From the NCBI RefSeq assembly GCF_013408665.1, contig NZ_JACCCL010000001.1, positions 1,007,136-1,071,135 on the forward strand: 64,000 nucleotides of DNA, written 5' to 3'. Origin of the DNA: Sporosarcina sp. JAI121 (GTDB lineage Bacteria; Bacillota; Bacilli; Bacillales_A; Planococcaceae). The notes beneath the pieces were generated by a model. That model was not told the DNA's origin. It was given only the letters and a program-made list of their open reading frames with translations, and searched no databases. Position numbers and translations under genes: made by a program. Below are positions 1 to 9,639 of this stretch, piece by piece (positions within the stretch are counted from its first letter, which is position 1; every line of letters starts with the position of its first letter).

Positions 1-1169
1 AGCTGTTCCGCAATCATGATAAGCGCAGTTTTCGCTTTCGAGTACCTCGAATAAAAGCGCTGTGCATTATCGATTGGCGATTTCCTCGGGTCAAGCGGAA
101 TGGTGACCATCGTTCCTTCATCATAATAATTAGCGACAGTCGCTTCCGTTGCACCTTTTTCAATGGCGTAACTGTTTGCGGTTAGCAGTTCGCCGTACAG
201 CTGAAATGTATCAAGCTTCCCGGCAGCTTCTCTTTCTTTTACAAGCTTTTTCGTTTTCAGATTCAGTTTGGCGATTTCATTGTCAAGCCAACGTTCAAGG
301 TCCGCCGCTTGTGACTTCACACGCTCCCGTTCAGCTCGGGCAAAATACACTTTATCCAGCAAATCACCTAGCGTTTTGTATTCTGCAATCGTCTTATCCG
401 CATGCGTTAGCGCTGTTGCGGAAAATACGGTTTTTGTTCCGATTTCTGAAATATTTGGCGTGCTGTCTATTCCTTTGAATGAAGCAAGAAGTGATGTAAA
501 CACCGTAAATTTATCCTTAGCCGAAGCACCTTTCAAGCGATACAGTAATTCTTCCGCATTAATCGGTGAAAAACCCGAAAATTGCTCCACGACATCACGA
601 GCACTGTTCAACTCCGGTAACAGCTCGTCAAATTGTGCCTCTGTCACCGCGAAAGGATCTTTTTTGTCCTGCGGGGGAGCCGGAATAAAAGGCTGTCCAG
701 GCAATATCGTCCGATAACTATTTACCGATGGCGGCAAATGCTTCATACTTTCAATGATGAGATTACGATCCGGATCTACGAGTAGCAAGTTGCTGTGCCT
801 GCCCATGATCTCAACGTAAAGCCGTCTATTAATATCGTCGCCGATCTCGTTTTTTGCCTTAATGTTAATTGTTATGATTCTGTCGGTGCCGAATTGGCCA
901 ACCGATGTAATGGAGCCGCCTTCTAAATGTTTTCGCAATACCATGCAAAATAGGGGTGGTTCGGAAGGGTTTGTAATCGATTCTTCCGTCAATTGGATGC
1001 GTGAATAGGATGAATGCGTTGAAATTAGAAGTTTTTGGTTTTTTCCGTCTGCGCGGATTAGAAACACGACTTCCTGTGCGTTCGGCTGATGAATTTTGGA
1101 GATGCGTCCATTTTTCAAGACTTGTAGCTCCTGCACCATCGCCGTTGTGAATAAACCATCAAATGCCAT
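1..1169 (-). CDS. rqcH: RqcH (NFACT family) ribosome quality control protein, 5' part
   Basis: The reverse strand reads open from an ATG at 1169 to the left edge, giving about 389 residues that start MAFDGLFTTAMVQEL; the 3' end lies outside the window. The start follows an AGAGG ribosome site. The N-terminal NFACT-N fold is recognisable, including the MGRHSNLLL stretch near residue 120, and a charged coiled-coil segment lies near residues 290-320. In B. subtilis, RqcH (YloA) binds stalled 50S subunits carrying peptidyl-tRNA and directs C-terminal alanine tailing for degradation; older names call the family fibronectin-binding protein A. It is divergent from gmk here. No frameshift is visible in the part present. 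Identification is firm; the C-terminal NFACT-R domain cannot be checked. Confidence 0.93.
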   Translation of the reverse strand, partial: MAFDGLFTTAMVQELQVLKNGRISKIHQPNAQEVVFLIRADGKNQKLLISTHSSYSRIQLTEESITNPSEPPLFCMVLRKHLEGGSITSVGQFGTDRIITINIKAKNEIGDDINRRLYVEIMGRHSNLLLVDPDRNLIIESMKHLPPSVNSYRTILPGQPFIPAPPQDKKDPFAVTEAQFDELLPELNSARDVVEQFSGFSPINAEELLYRLKGASAKDKFTVFTSLLASFKGIDSTPNISEIGTKTVFSATALTHADKTIAEYKTLGDLLDKVYFARAERERVKSQAADLERWLDNEIAKLNLKTKKLVKEREAAGKLDTFQLYGELLTANSYAIEKGATEATVANYYDEGTMVTIPLDPRKSPIDNAQRFYSRYSKAKTALIMIAEQ

Positions 1170-1224
1170 TTGGATTCCTCTTTCAAATCGTTTTTCCCCA
1201 TTTTAGCACTCTGGGAAGCTTATA

Positions 1225-1233
1225 TGGTATAAT
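1225..1233 (+). promoter_or_regulatory. Extended -10 promoter candidate for the gmk operon
   Basis: TGG-TATAAT (1225-1233) is an extended -10 with a perfect TATAAT hexamer in the 156-bp gap between divergent rqcH and gmk. No good -35 lies 17 bp upstream (TTAGCA at 1203-1208 would leave 19 bp). It would give a leader of about 85 nt before gmk. Inference from sequence only. Confidence 0.5.
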
Positions 1234-1298
1234 ATGAACAGATTGTTTCAATCAATAACGATTGGAGAAGGCATTATTGTGCCGAATCTCCATTGTAA

Positions 1299-1943
<645 letters not shown>

Positions 1944-1946
1944 ACA

Positions 1947-2171
1947 ATGTTAACGCCATCACTCGATTCATTAAAAGAGAAAATTGATTCAAAATACACG
2001 CTTGTGACACTCGCTTCAAAACGGGCGCGTCAAATGCAGGAGGAAGGAAATAGACTCCTGCCCTCTTATGTATCCAACAAGAATGTAGGCAAAGCACTTG
2101 AAGAAGTGGCTGCAGGCATGCTTTCGAAGCAGGAAACGGACGATTCGGTCGTCTACGAAGACGAAGTTTAA
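1947..2171 (+). CDS. rpoZ: RNA polymerase omega subunit
   Basis: A 74-residue protein matching the omega subunit, which wraps the beta-prime C-terminus and helps assemble RNA polymerase. The conserved core LVTLASKRARQMQ sits at about residues 19-31, followed by a short acidic tail. The ATG is 3 bp after the gmk stop and its ribosome site (AAAGGGG) lies inside the end of gmk, so the two are translationally coupled. B. subtilis has the same gmk-rpoZ order. Confidence 0.93.
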   Translation: MLTPSLDSLKEKIDSKYTLVTLASKRARQMQEEGNRLLPSYVSNKNVGKALEEVAAGMLSKQETDDSVVYEDEV

Positions 2172-2233
2172 TAGGAGGAGTCCCTCTTTATTGGAGTCTG
2201 CATTAAACTTTCATTAGAATAGGTAAACGTGAT

Positions 2234-2265
2234 ACTCCCTTAGAAACGAGTTTTTCTTTGGGAGT
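2234..2265 (+). terminator. Terminator-like hairpin between rpoZ and coaBC
   Basis: ACTCCC (2234-2239) pairs with GGGAGT (2260-2265), and an inner AGAAA/TTTCT extends the stem after a two-base mismatch. TTTGTCATTTTT follows. It may partly attenuate transcription into coaBC, as no strong promoter is seen between it and the gene. The imperfect stem and broken T run keep confidence low. Confidence 0.4.
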
Positions 2266-2291
2266 TTGTCATTTTTAGAAGGGAAGAGATA

Positions 2292-3509
2292 GTGTTGCTG
2301 AATAAAAAAATCCTCCTTTGTGTAACTGGCGGTATCGCGGTCTATAAAGCTGTTGCACTGGTAAGTAAATTGTCGCAGGCGGGAGCTGACGTCAAAGTCA
2401 TGATGACCGAATCGGCAAGAGAATTCGTCACGCCGCTGACATTTCAAGCGATGTCACGCAACGATGTGTTTTTCGATACGTTCGATGAAAAAGATTCCCG
2501 TGTCATTGCGCATATTGACTTGGCTGATTGGGCTGATCTCGTTGTCGTTGCACCGGCTACTGCAAACGTAATAGGTAAACTCGCACAGGGAATTGCGGAC
2601 GATATGGTAACGACAACCCTTCTGGCCACCAAAGCGGAAGTGTGGATAGCCCCTGCAATGAACGTTCATATGTATGAAAATAAAGCGGTTATCCGCAATA
2701 TTGTTACATTGCATGAAGATGGCTACAAATTCATTGAGCCGTCTGAAGGCTTTTTGGCATGTGGTTATGTAGGGAAAGGGCGTCTGGAAGAGCCAGAAAA
2801 GATTGTGGAACTGATAACAAAACGGTTTACGTCGCCGCATCAACTTCCGCTTTCCGGTAAGAAAGTAGTGATTACAGCAGGTCCGACCCGTGAACGGATT
2901 GATCCGGTACGGTATGTGTCTAATTTTTCAAGTGGCAAAATGGGATATGCGATGGCCGAAGCTGCCGCGGCACTCGGTGCAGATACCGTACTTATTTCTG
3001 GACCAGTCGGATTGGACAGGCCAGCTGGAGTGACTGTTATTGATATAGAAAGTGCAGCGGAGATGTTCGAAGCGGTCCGTGGACAATTCGATGATGCCTC
3101 GATTGTCATCAAGGCTGCCGCAGTTGCAGATTATCGTCCTAGAGAGGTTCACCCGCAGAAAATGAAAAAACAAGCGGGAGATTCGGTTATTGAACTTGAA
3201 CGGACAACTGATATTTTGAAAACAATCGGTTCACTGAAAACGGACCAGATCCTTGTCGGCTTTGCTGCGGAGACTGAAAATGCAGTCGGCTATGGCATGG
3301 ATAAACTGGAAAGAAAAAATCTGGATTATATTATCATCAATGACGTGACCGATCCGGATGCAGGGTTTGGAAAGGATACGAATGTTGTAACGCTACTGTC
3401 TAAATATGGAACGAATAAACCATTCCGAGCAATGCCGAAAAAAGAACTTGCCATACTGCTGCTGGAAACAATTATACAAGAAGAAAGTGATCAACTAAAT
3501 GATCGCTGA
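2292..3509 (+). CDS. coaBC: Bifunctional phosphopantothenoylcysteine decarboxylase / phosphopantothenate-cysteine ligase
   Basis: 405 residues with GTG start at 2292 after AGAAGGGAAGAG. Two domains are visible. Residues 1 to about 185 are the flavin-dependent decarboxylase (CoaC) with the active His at 74 (IAHI), the PAMN motif at 121-124 and the lid cysteine in ACGYVGKGRL at about 157. Residues from about 190 onward are the ligase (CoaB), starting ITAGPTRE and carrying NFSSGKMG. Together they turn 4'-phosphopantothenate plus cysteine into 4'-phosphopantetheine for CoA. The last 11 bp overlap priA. Confidence 0.96.
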   Translation: MLLNKKILLCVTGGIAVYKAVALVSKLSQAGADVKVMMTESAREFVTPLTFQAMSRNDVFFDTFDEKDSRVIAHIDLADWADLVVVAPATANVIGKLAQGIADDMVTTTLLATKAEVWIAPAMNVHMYENKAVIRNIVTLHEDGYKFIEPSEGFLACGYVGKGRLEEPEKIVELITKRFTSPHQLPLSGKKVVITAGPTRERIDPVRYVSNFSSGKMGYAMAEAAAALGADTVLISGPVGLDRPAGVTVIDIESAAEMFEAVRGQFDDASIVIKAAAVADYRPREVHPQKMKKQAGDSVIELERTTDILKTIGSLKTDQILVGFAAETENAVGYGMDKLERKNLDYIIINDVTDPDAGFGKDTNVVTLLSKYGTNKPFRAMPKKELAILLLETIIQEESDQLNDR

Positions 3510-5910
3510 AGTCATTGTAGATGTAGCGGCTTATCCAATCGACAGGCCGTTCGATTACCTTGTTCCGGAAACGTGGGAATCCGTAATTGAACCCGGAACA
3601 CGTGTGAAAGTACCGTTCGGACCGAGGAAGGTGCTCGGCTATGTGACCAGCCTGAAAGCAGAGAGCGAACTTGCGCTTGGGAAAATAAAACCGATAGATG
3701 AGCTGATTGATTTGGACCCGGTCATATCCGAGGAACTGCTCGACTTGTCCCGCTGGCTTGCTGTTGAGACATTGTCATATGAAATCGATGCACTGCAAGT
3801 GATGCTGCCTGCTGCTATGCGCGCCAAATATGAAAAATTCATCGTTGTCGAGGACCCGGAACGGATTGAAGATGAGGATTTCAACGCTTTTCTTGCGGGC
3901 AGGAAACGAATTCCGATGAAAGAAGTGGATACATCCGGGTTGGTGAGGACTTTAAAACGCTATGCGGTGCAGGGAATCGTCACAGTTGATACAGCTATAG
4001 GCCAGAAGACAGCGATGAAAAAAGTACGTATGATCCGTATGGCTGATGAAGAAAAACTTAGGGAACTGCTTGAATCCATTCATTCAAATGCAAAAAAACA
4101 AGCAGAATTAATCCGCTGGATGATTGAACATGCAGGACAGACAATCAGTGCGAAACAGTTGATGGAACAATCTGGAATTCAGCCAACGGTACTGAAAGCG
4201 GTTATAGAAAGAGGCGCGGCTTTCGAGGAACTTGCTGAAGTTTATCGCGAACCGGATGCACCTCAACTGAAAGATACGGCAATACCCGAACATTTAACTG
4301 ACGAACAGCAATTTGCACTTGATCGCATTGCAGCATCGTCTGATGAACAAAAAGCACAGACATTCCTTCTTCATGGCGTAACGGGCAGTGGTAAAACAGA
4401 GGTGTATTTACGGGCCATCAAACGCGTTTTGGATAAAGGTGAAGATGCTATTGTTCTCGTTCCGGAAATCTCGTTGACGCCGCAAATGACGTCACGATTT
4501 AAGGATCGTTTCGGCCCGCTCGTCGCTGTTATGCACAGTGGCTTGTCCGCTGGCGAGAAATACGATGAATGGCGGAAAATAAAACGGGGGGAAGTAAAAG
4601 TTGTCGTCGGTGCCAGATCGGCGATATTCGCCCCGTTTGAAAATCTTGGAATACTTATTTTAGATGAAGAGCATGAATCGACGTATAAGCAGGATGATAC
4701 GCCGCGTTACCATGCCAGAGACGTTGCCATTAAGCGTTCTGAATTTTATGGATGTCCTGTCATCCTTGGCAGTGCAACTCCTTCACTGGAATCGTATGCC
4801 CGGGCATCGAAAGGCGTTTATACATTGTTGACATTGACAAAACGTCCAAGAGAACAAGCACTTCCAACGGTAACGGTTGTTGATATGAGGGAAGAATTGA
4901 AGACGGGCAACCGATCGATGTTTTCGTTGCCGCTTGCGGAAGCGATCCGGATTCGGTTAGAAAAAAGAGAGCAGATTGTCCTATTCCTGAATAAGCGTGG
5001 CTTTTCATCCTTTGTCCTATGCCGGGATTGCGGGACAGTCGTTGAATGTCCGAATTGTGATATATCACTCACCTATCATCGGGCACACGAACGGTTGAAA
5101 TGCCATTATTGCGGTCATGAAGAACGGGTACCGCTTGATTGTCCCGAATGCAAAAGTGAACATATACGGTTCTTCGGAACGGGAACTCAGAAAGCGCAAG
5201 AAGAAATTGCAAAACTGTTTCCGGAAGCACGCGTCCTTCGAATGGATGTCGATACGACGAGACAAAAAGGTTCACATGAACGGTTGCTCAGGCAGTTCAG
5301 TGAAGGGGAAGCGGATATTTTGCTTGGGACGCAAATGATTGCAAAAGGGCTAGATTTCCCGAATATCACACTCGTCGGCGTGCTCGCGGCGGATACGACG
5401 CTGCATCTTGCCGATTTCCGTGCAGCTGAAAAAACCTTTCAACTGATGACGCAGGTTAGCGGACGAGCGGGCCGCCACGAATTGCCTGGAGAGGTGTTCA
5501 TTCAGACCTATTCTCCTGAACATTACGCAATCGATTTGGCAAAGGCGCAGCATTATGAGCCTTTCTACAATATGGAAATGGCAGCAAGAAAACAATACGG
5601 CTATCCGCCATTTTATTTCGTCACACTCGTTCAGTTCACTCACGAGGATTTGTTGAAAGTGGCCGATTTCGCCGAGAAGGCCACCGGCTATATGAAAGCG
5701 AACTTATCCGCGGATACAGTCGTCATCGGACCGACCGCAGCCGCTATCAGCCGTGTGAACAATAGATATCGTTACCAATGTTTGATAAAATACAAAAAAG
5801 AGCCGAAGTTGACGGAAACGTTGCAACAGCTTATTAAGTATTACCGGACGGACTGGATAAAATCAGGACTTACAATGACCGTTGATGTAGAACCGGCGTC
5901 CATATATTAA
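3499..5910 (+). CDS. priA: Primosomal replication restart helicase PriA
   Basis: 803 residues. The N-terminal fork-binding domain (about 1-270) precedes a superfamily 2 helicase core with Walker A GVTGSGKT near 293 and a DEEH box near 388. Between the helicase lobes lie four CxxC-type cysteine pairs (about 508-550) that bind two zinc ions, as in all PriA proteins. PriA recognises abandoned forks and loads the replisome through DnaD/DnaB in Bacillales. Its ATG overlaps the coaBC stop by 11 bp, so it depends on the upstream promoter. Confidence 0.96.
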   Translation: MIAEVIVDVAAYPIDRPFDYLVPETWESVIEPGTRVKVPFGPRKVLGYVTSLKAESELALGKIKPIDELIDLDPVISEELLDLSRWLAVETLSYEIDALQVMLPAAMRAKYEKFIVVEDPERIEDEDFNAFLAGRKRIPMKEVDTSGLVRTLKRYAVQGIVTVDTAIGQKTAMKKVRMIRMADEEKLRELLESIHSNAKKQAELIRWMIEHAGQTISAKQLMEQSGIQPTVLKAVIERGAAFEELAEVYREPDAPQLKDTAIPEHLTDEQQFALDRIAASSDEQKAQTFLLHGVTGSGKTEVYLRAIKRVLDKGEDAIVLVPEISLTPQMTSRFKDRFGPLVAVMHSGLSAGEKYDEWRKIKRGEVKVVVGARSAIFAPFENLGILILDEEHESTYKQDDTPRYHARDVAIKRSEFYGCPVILGSATPSLESYARASKGVYTLLTLTKRPREQALPTVTVVDMREELKTGNRSMFSLPLAEAIRIRLEKREQIVLFLNKRGFSSFVLCRDCGTVVECPNCDISLTYHRAHERLKCHYCGHEERVPLDCPECKSEHIRFFGTGTQKAQEEIAKLFPEARVLRMDVDTTRQKGSHERLLRQFSEGEADILLGTQMIAKGLDFPNITLVGVLAADTTLHLADFRAAEKTFQLMTQVSGRAGRHELPGEVFIQTYSPEHYAIDLAKAQHYEPFYNMEMAARKQYGYPPFYFVTLVQFTHEDLLKVADFAEKATGYMKANLSADTVVIGPTAAAISRVNNRYRYQCLIKYKKEPKLTETLQQLIKYYRTDWIKSGLTMTVDVEPASIY

Positions 5911-5950
5911 TAACAACAGCGCAAGCGTCTGGGCGCCTGAAGTCCAGACG
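5911..5950 (+). repeat. Degenerate end of the intergenic structured repeat family
   Basis: In the priA-def gap, ACAACAGCGCAAGCG is followed by a hairpin CGTCTGG (5926-5932) / CCAGACG (5944-5950) enclosing GCGCCTGAAG. This resembles one end of the inverted-orientation copies (compare 44898 onward). The rest of the gap to 6030 shows no clear partner arm, so it is read as a truncated solo copy. Confidence 0.35.
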
Positions 5951-6030
5951 TGAAATCGCCGTATCTGAGCTGATCCACAGTACAAAGTTGTATAACATCT
6001 TAGATAACAAGACAGAAAAGAGGAAAAGAT

Positions 6031-6552
6031 TTGGCAATACGAGAAATTGTGAAGCATCCGGCACCGGTTCTTCAACAGTCATGTAAAGAAGTAGTGAAAT
6101 TTGATAAGAAGCTTGCAAAGCTGCTTGACGATATGTACGACACAATGGTGGCTGCTGATGGCATCGGCCTTGCTGCACCGCAAATCGGAGAAGCTGTACG
6201 TGTCGCTATCGTCGATATGGGCGAAGGACAAGATGTCATTGAAATGGTGAATCCAGTTGTGACGGCAATCGGCGGTTCGGAAATTGAGGTGGAAGGCTGT
6301 CTCAGTTTCCCGGATTTATTCGGCGAAGTGGAAAGACCGTTTTTTGTCCGTGTTGAAGCACAGGAACGGAATGGTGCTTTATATGAACTGGAAGCGGAAG
6401 ATTATGAGGCACGTGCTATTCTCCACGAAATCGATCATTTGAACGGTGTTTTGTTTGATTCGAAGATCATCCGTGTCGTTGATCCGTCGGAGTTTGAAGA
6501 ATTGGTTGAAGAAGAAGTTGTGGACGAAAGCGGTGGAGGTGGACAGCGATGA
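6031..6552 (+). CDS. def: Peptide deformylase
   Basis: 173 residues with TTG start at 6031 after AGAGGAAAAGAT; no nearer ATG or GTG keeps the full family N-terminus ([10 protein letters not shown]). All three metal-site motifs are present: GIGLAAPQ at about 44-51, EGCLS at about 88-92 (metal-binding Cys) and HEIDH at about 132-136. It removes the N-formyl group from nascent proteins at the ribosome exit. The stop overlaps the fmt start (ATGA), pairing deformylation with formylation as in most bacteria. The gap from priA is 120 bp. Confidence 0.96.
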   Translation: MAIREIVKHPAPVLQQSCKEVVKFDKKLAKLLDDMYDTMVAADGIGLAAPQIGEAVRVAIVDMGEGQDVIEMVNPVVTAIGGSEIEVEGCLSFPDLFGEVERPFFVRVEAQERNGALYELEAEDYEARAILHEIDHLNGVLFDSKIIRVVDPSEFEELVEEEVVDESGGGGQR

Positions 6553-7490
6553 CGAAGATAGTTTTCATGGGCACACCGGAATTCTCGGTGTCGGTCCTGA
6601 CGATGCTTTACGATGAAGGACATACAATCGCGGCAGTTGTTACGCAGCCGGACAGACCTGTAGGACGGAAACGGGTCTTAACGCCACCTCCAGTTAAGGT
6701 GGAAGCGCTTCGCCTCGGATTGCCGATTATTCAACCTGAAAAACTGAAAGGTTCCACCGAACTTGATGACATCATCGCGCTCGAACCCGATTTAATCGTT
6801 ACCGCCGCGTTTGGCCAGATATTGCCAAAAGAGCTGTTGGAAGCACCGCGATTAGGGTGCATCAATGTACACGCTTCCTTATTGCCTAAGTATCGCGGCG
6901 GTGCACCGATTCACCAAGCAATTATGGACGGTGAAACAGAAACGGGCGTAACAATCATGTATATGGTTGAAAAACTCGATGCAGGCGATATCATTTCCCA
7001 AGTGACTGTTCCCATCTCAGATACTGATCACACAGGTAGTATGTTTAAAGCATTATCGGTTGCGGGCACAGCACTGCTTAAAGAAACACTGCCTTCTATA
7101 TTGAACGGGACAAATGAGCGGACTGTCCAGGATGAATCACTCGTAACATTTGCACGTAATATTTCCCGTGAACAAGAACGGATTGACTGGTCTGAGGGCG
7201 GTAAAACCATCTTTGATAAAATTCGCGGGCTTCATCCATGGCCGGTTGCATATACCGTATTCCAAGGTGAAAACGTGAAAATCTGGTGGAGCGAAAAAAG
7301 CTATTCGAACGAAAATGCACTGCCGGGGACAATTATCGGAATTGAAAGCGACCGGATTCTTGTGAAAGCTGGCGATGATACTGCTGTCGCGTTAACGGAT
7401 CTTCAACCAGCCGGAAAAAAACGGATGACTGCGGATGAATTCATTCGCGGAACCGGATCTAAATGGAGTAAAGGGGACCGTTTCGAATGA
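6549..7490 (+). CDS. fmt: Methionyl-tRNA formyltransferase
   Basis: 313 residues, standard length. The N-terminal formyltransferase domain carries [14 protein letters not shown] from about residue 108, containing the catalytic His and 10-formyl-THF site. The C-terminal OB-like domain (about 205-313) binds initiator tRNA. It formylates Met-tRNA(fMet) for initiation. It overlaps def by 4 bp and rsmB by 4 bp, indicating translational coupling. Confidence 0.96.
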   Translation: MTKIVFMGTPEFSVSVLTMLYDEGHTIAAVVTQPDRPVGRKRVLTPPPVKVEALRLGLPIIQPEKLKGSTELDDIIALEPDLIVTAAFGQILPKELLEAPRLGCINVHASLLPKYRGGAPIHQAIMDGETETGVTIMYMVEKLDAGDIISQVTVPISDTDHTGSMFKALSVAGTALLKETLPSILNGTNERTVQDESLVTFARNISREQERIDWSEGGKTIFDKIRGLHPWPVAYTVFQGENVKIWWSEKSYSNENALPGTIIGIESDRILVKAGDDTAVALTDLQPAGKKRMTADEFIRGTGSKWSKGDRFE

Positions 7491-8845
7491 ATACTAGACC
7501 GAAAAAGAAAATATGGAACGGCAACGTCCGAGACGCGGCTCTTTCGATACTGATGGAAATAAATGATCATCAAGCATACAGCAATCTCTTGTTGCATAGA
7601 ACAATCGAAAAATATGGTATCGAAACGAAAGATCGGGGATTGTTGACTGAATTGACCTACGGTACGCTTCAACACCGCATGACACTCGATTATTACCTCG
7701 AACCGTTCGTCCGTGGGAAATTGGACGGCTGGGTACGCGAACTTCTTAGATTGTCGTTATATCAAATCGTCTACTTGACGAAAATACCTCCGCATGCCGT
7801 GGTCCACGAAGCGGTCGAAATTGCGAAAAGACGCGGCCACAAGCGGATTGCACCCACTGTCAACGGCATTCTCCGTTCCGTATTGCGCAAAGGTGTACGA
7901 TCACTTGATGAAATGAAAGATGGCACTCTGAAAACATCCATTGAAACGAGTCATCCAGAATGGCTCATTAAACGGTGGAATGAACAATTCGGGGAACAGG
8001 AAGCGGCTGTAATGGCACATGAAAACAATCATCCCGCTGCGATGACAGTTCGTGTTAATACAGCAAAAGCGACTCTTGATGAAGTCATCGCCTCATTGGA
8101 ATCGGAAGGTGTAGAAGTGAGAAAAGGCGAAGTTGTGCCGGAATGCATCATTTCAGAAAGCGGTAATCTCGCCAATACAGAAGCATATAAAAAAGGCCTG
8201 ATTACAATCCAGGATGAAAGTTCGATGCTTCCCATACTTGCACTTGATTTGTCCCCAGGTATGAAAGTTCTGGATATGTGTGCAGCCCCCGGAGGGAAAA
8301 CAACCCACATCGCTGAAAAAATGAACGATGAAGGGGAAGTATTCGCTCATGATCTACACGAACATAAACTGAAGCTTATTGAAGCCAATGCAAATAGACT
8401 TGGCCTCTCGTCAATCAAAGCGTTAAGCGGAGACAGCCGGAAACTGAGGGAACTATATGAAGCATCTTCATTTGATCGTATTCTCGTCGATGCTCCTTGT
8501 AGCGGTCTCGGTGTCATTCGTAGGAAACCTGAAATTAAGTACAACAAATCACAAGCGGATTTCGATGCGCTAACGGATATCCAATCGGATCTTCTTGACA
8601 CGGCCCGCGAATTGATCAAACCTGATGGAATAATTGTCTATAGTACATGTACTGTTGAATACGCTGAAAACCAAGGGATGGCTGAACGTTTCCTTGCACG
8701 GCACGATGATATGGAAAAAATCCCGTTGCATCAATTGGCTGACAACGAGAAATTGGCGATTGAAGACAACACTCTTCAAGTGCTCCCGCAACATTTTGGC
8801 AGCGATGGATTTTTTGTCGCGGCATTCCGAAAAAAAGGTCAGTAA
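7487..8845 (+). CDS. rsmB: 16S rRNA (cytosine-967-C5)-methyltransferase
   Basis: 452 residues. The N-terminal NusB-like RNA-binding domain (about 1-145) is followed by an SAM-dependent m5C methyltransferase with [10 protein letters not shown] near 263, DAPCSGLG near 335 and the catalytic cysteine in YSTCTV near 388. It methylates C967 (E. coli numbering) of 16S rRNA. In B. subtilis rlmN sits between this gene and prpC; here the gap to prpC is only 32 bp, so rlmN is not in this location. Confidence 0.94.
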   Translation: MNTRPKKKIWNGNVRDAALSILMEINDHQAYSNLLLHRTIEKYGIETKDRGLLTELTYGTLQHRMTLDYYLEPFVRGKLDGWVRELLRLSLYQIVYLTKIPPHAVVHEAVEIAKRRGHKRIAPTVNGILRSVLRKGVRSLDEMKDGTLKTSIETSHPEWLIKRWNEQFGEQEAAVMAHENNHPAAMTVRVNTAKATLDEVIASLESEGVEVRKGEVVPECIISESGNLANTEAYKKGLITIQDESSMLPILALDLSPGMKVLDMCAAPGGKTTHIAEKMNDEGEVFAHDLHEHKLKLIEANANRLGLSSIKALSGDSRKLRELYEASSFDRILVDAPCSGLGVIRRKPEIKYNKSQADFDALTDIQSDLLDTARELIKPDGIIVYSTCTVEYAENQGMAERFLARHDDMEKIPLHQLADNEKLAIEDNTLQVLPQHFGSDGFFVAAFRKKGQ

Positions 8846-8877
8846 TAGAGCGGTTCGATTCAGAAAAGGGGGGATGG

Positions 8878-9639
8878 ATGTTGCAATTTGAAGTCTTGAC
8901 TGATATTGGAAGAAAGAGGACCGTCAACGAAGACAGTGCAGCTGTCTACACACATCCTGAGGGGATTATCCTTGCTGTCGTAGCGGATGGGATGGGCGGT
9001 CACCGTGGGGGGGATTTTGCCAGTTCTACGGCAATCAAAGTTATCGGTGAACAATTCATGAAGCTTGATAGTTCAAGATTCGAAGCGGAAGAGAATTGGG
9101 CACAATGGTTGCAGGAAGCCGTCAACCATGTGAATACGATGCTCTTCGAATATGCAAACGAAAATGAAGAGTATAAAGGAATGGGAACAACGCTTGAGGC
9201 TGCTCTAATCCGTGGTCGTTCCTGTCTTTTGTCACATACCGGCGACAGCCGTGTCTACGCAATCGATGACAAAGAGATACGCCAAGTGACGCGAGATCAT
9301 TCTTACGTCAATGTGCTTCTCGACAGCGGTGAAATCACTGAAGAAGAAGCCGCAGTCCATCCGCGTAGAAACTGGATTATGAAAGCAATTGGATCGGAAA
9401 AGACGATTACACCGGAGCTGTATTCGTTTGAAGTGAAGGAAGGGATGTATGTACTCATTTGTACAGATGGACTCAGCAATAAAGTCGAACAACAGTTGAT
9501 GCATGAAATTGTCATTGCAGATTCAACGTTGCGTAAAAAGGCGGAGCAACTAGTAGAATTTGCGAACAAGATGGGCGGGGAAGACAATATTTCCGTCATT
9601 TTGATTGAATCTACCGAAGTGGAGGTGTCTACTCCATGA
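8878..9639 (+). CDS. prpC: PP2C-type serine/threonine phosphatase
   Basis: 253 residues with the PP2C metal-binding motifs VVADGMGGHRGGDFAS (about 35-50) and GDSRVYAI (about 122-129), and a late GGEDNISVIL block. It is Mn-dependent and reverses phosphorylation by PrkC on targets such as EF-Tu, EF-G and CpgA/RsgA, all cytoplasmic. A strong AAAAGGGGGG site precedes the ATG. The stop overlaps prkC by 4 bp, so kinase and phosphatase are co-translated. Confidence 0.95.
   Translation: MLQFEVLTDIGRKRTVNEDSAAVYTHPEGIILAVVADGMGGHRGGDFASSTAIKVIGEQFMKLDSSRFEAEENWAQWLQEAVNHVNTMLFEYANENEEYKGMGTTLEAALIRGRSCLLSHTGDSRVYAIDDKEIRQVTRDHSYVNVLLDSGEITEEEAAVHPRRNWIMKAIGSEKTITPELYSFEVKEGMYVLICTDGLSNKVEQQLMHEIVIADSTLRKKAEQLVEFANKMGGEDNISVILIESTEVEVSTP

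Noticed and set aside
268-717. 149-codon + strand open frame
   Set aside because: It lies antisense to rqcH, whose reverse-strand translation gives a recognisable NFACT protein; no ribosome site precedes the + strand frame.
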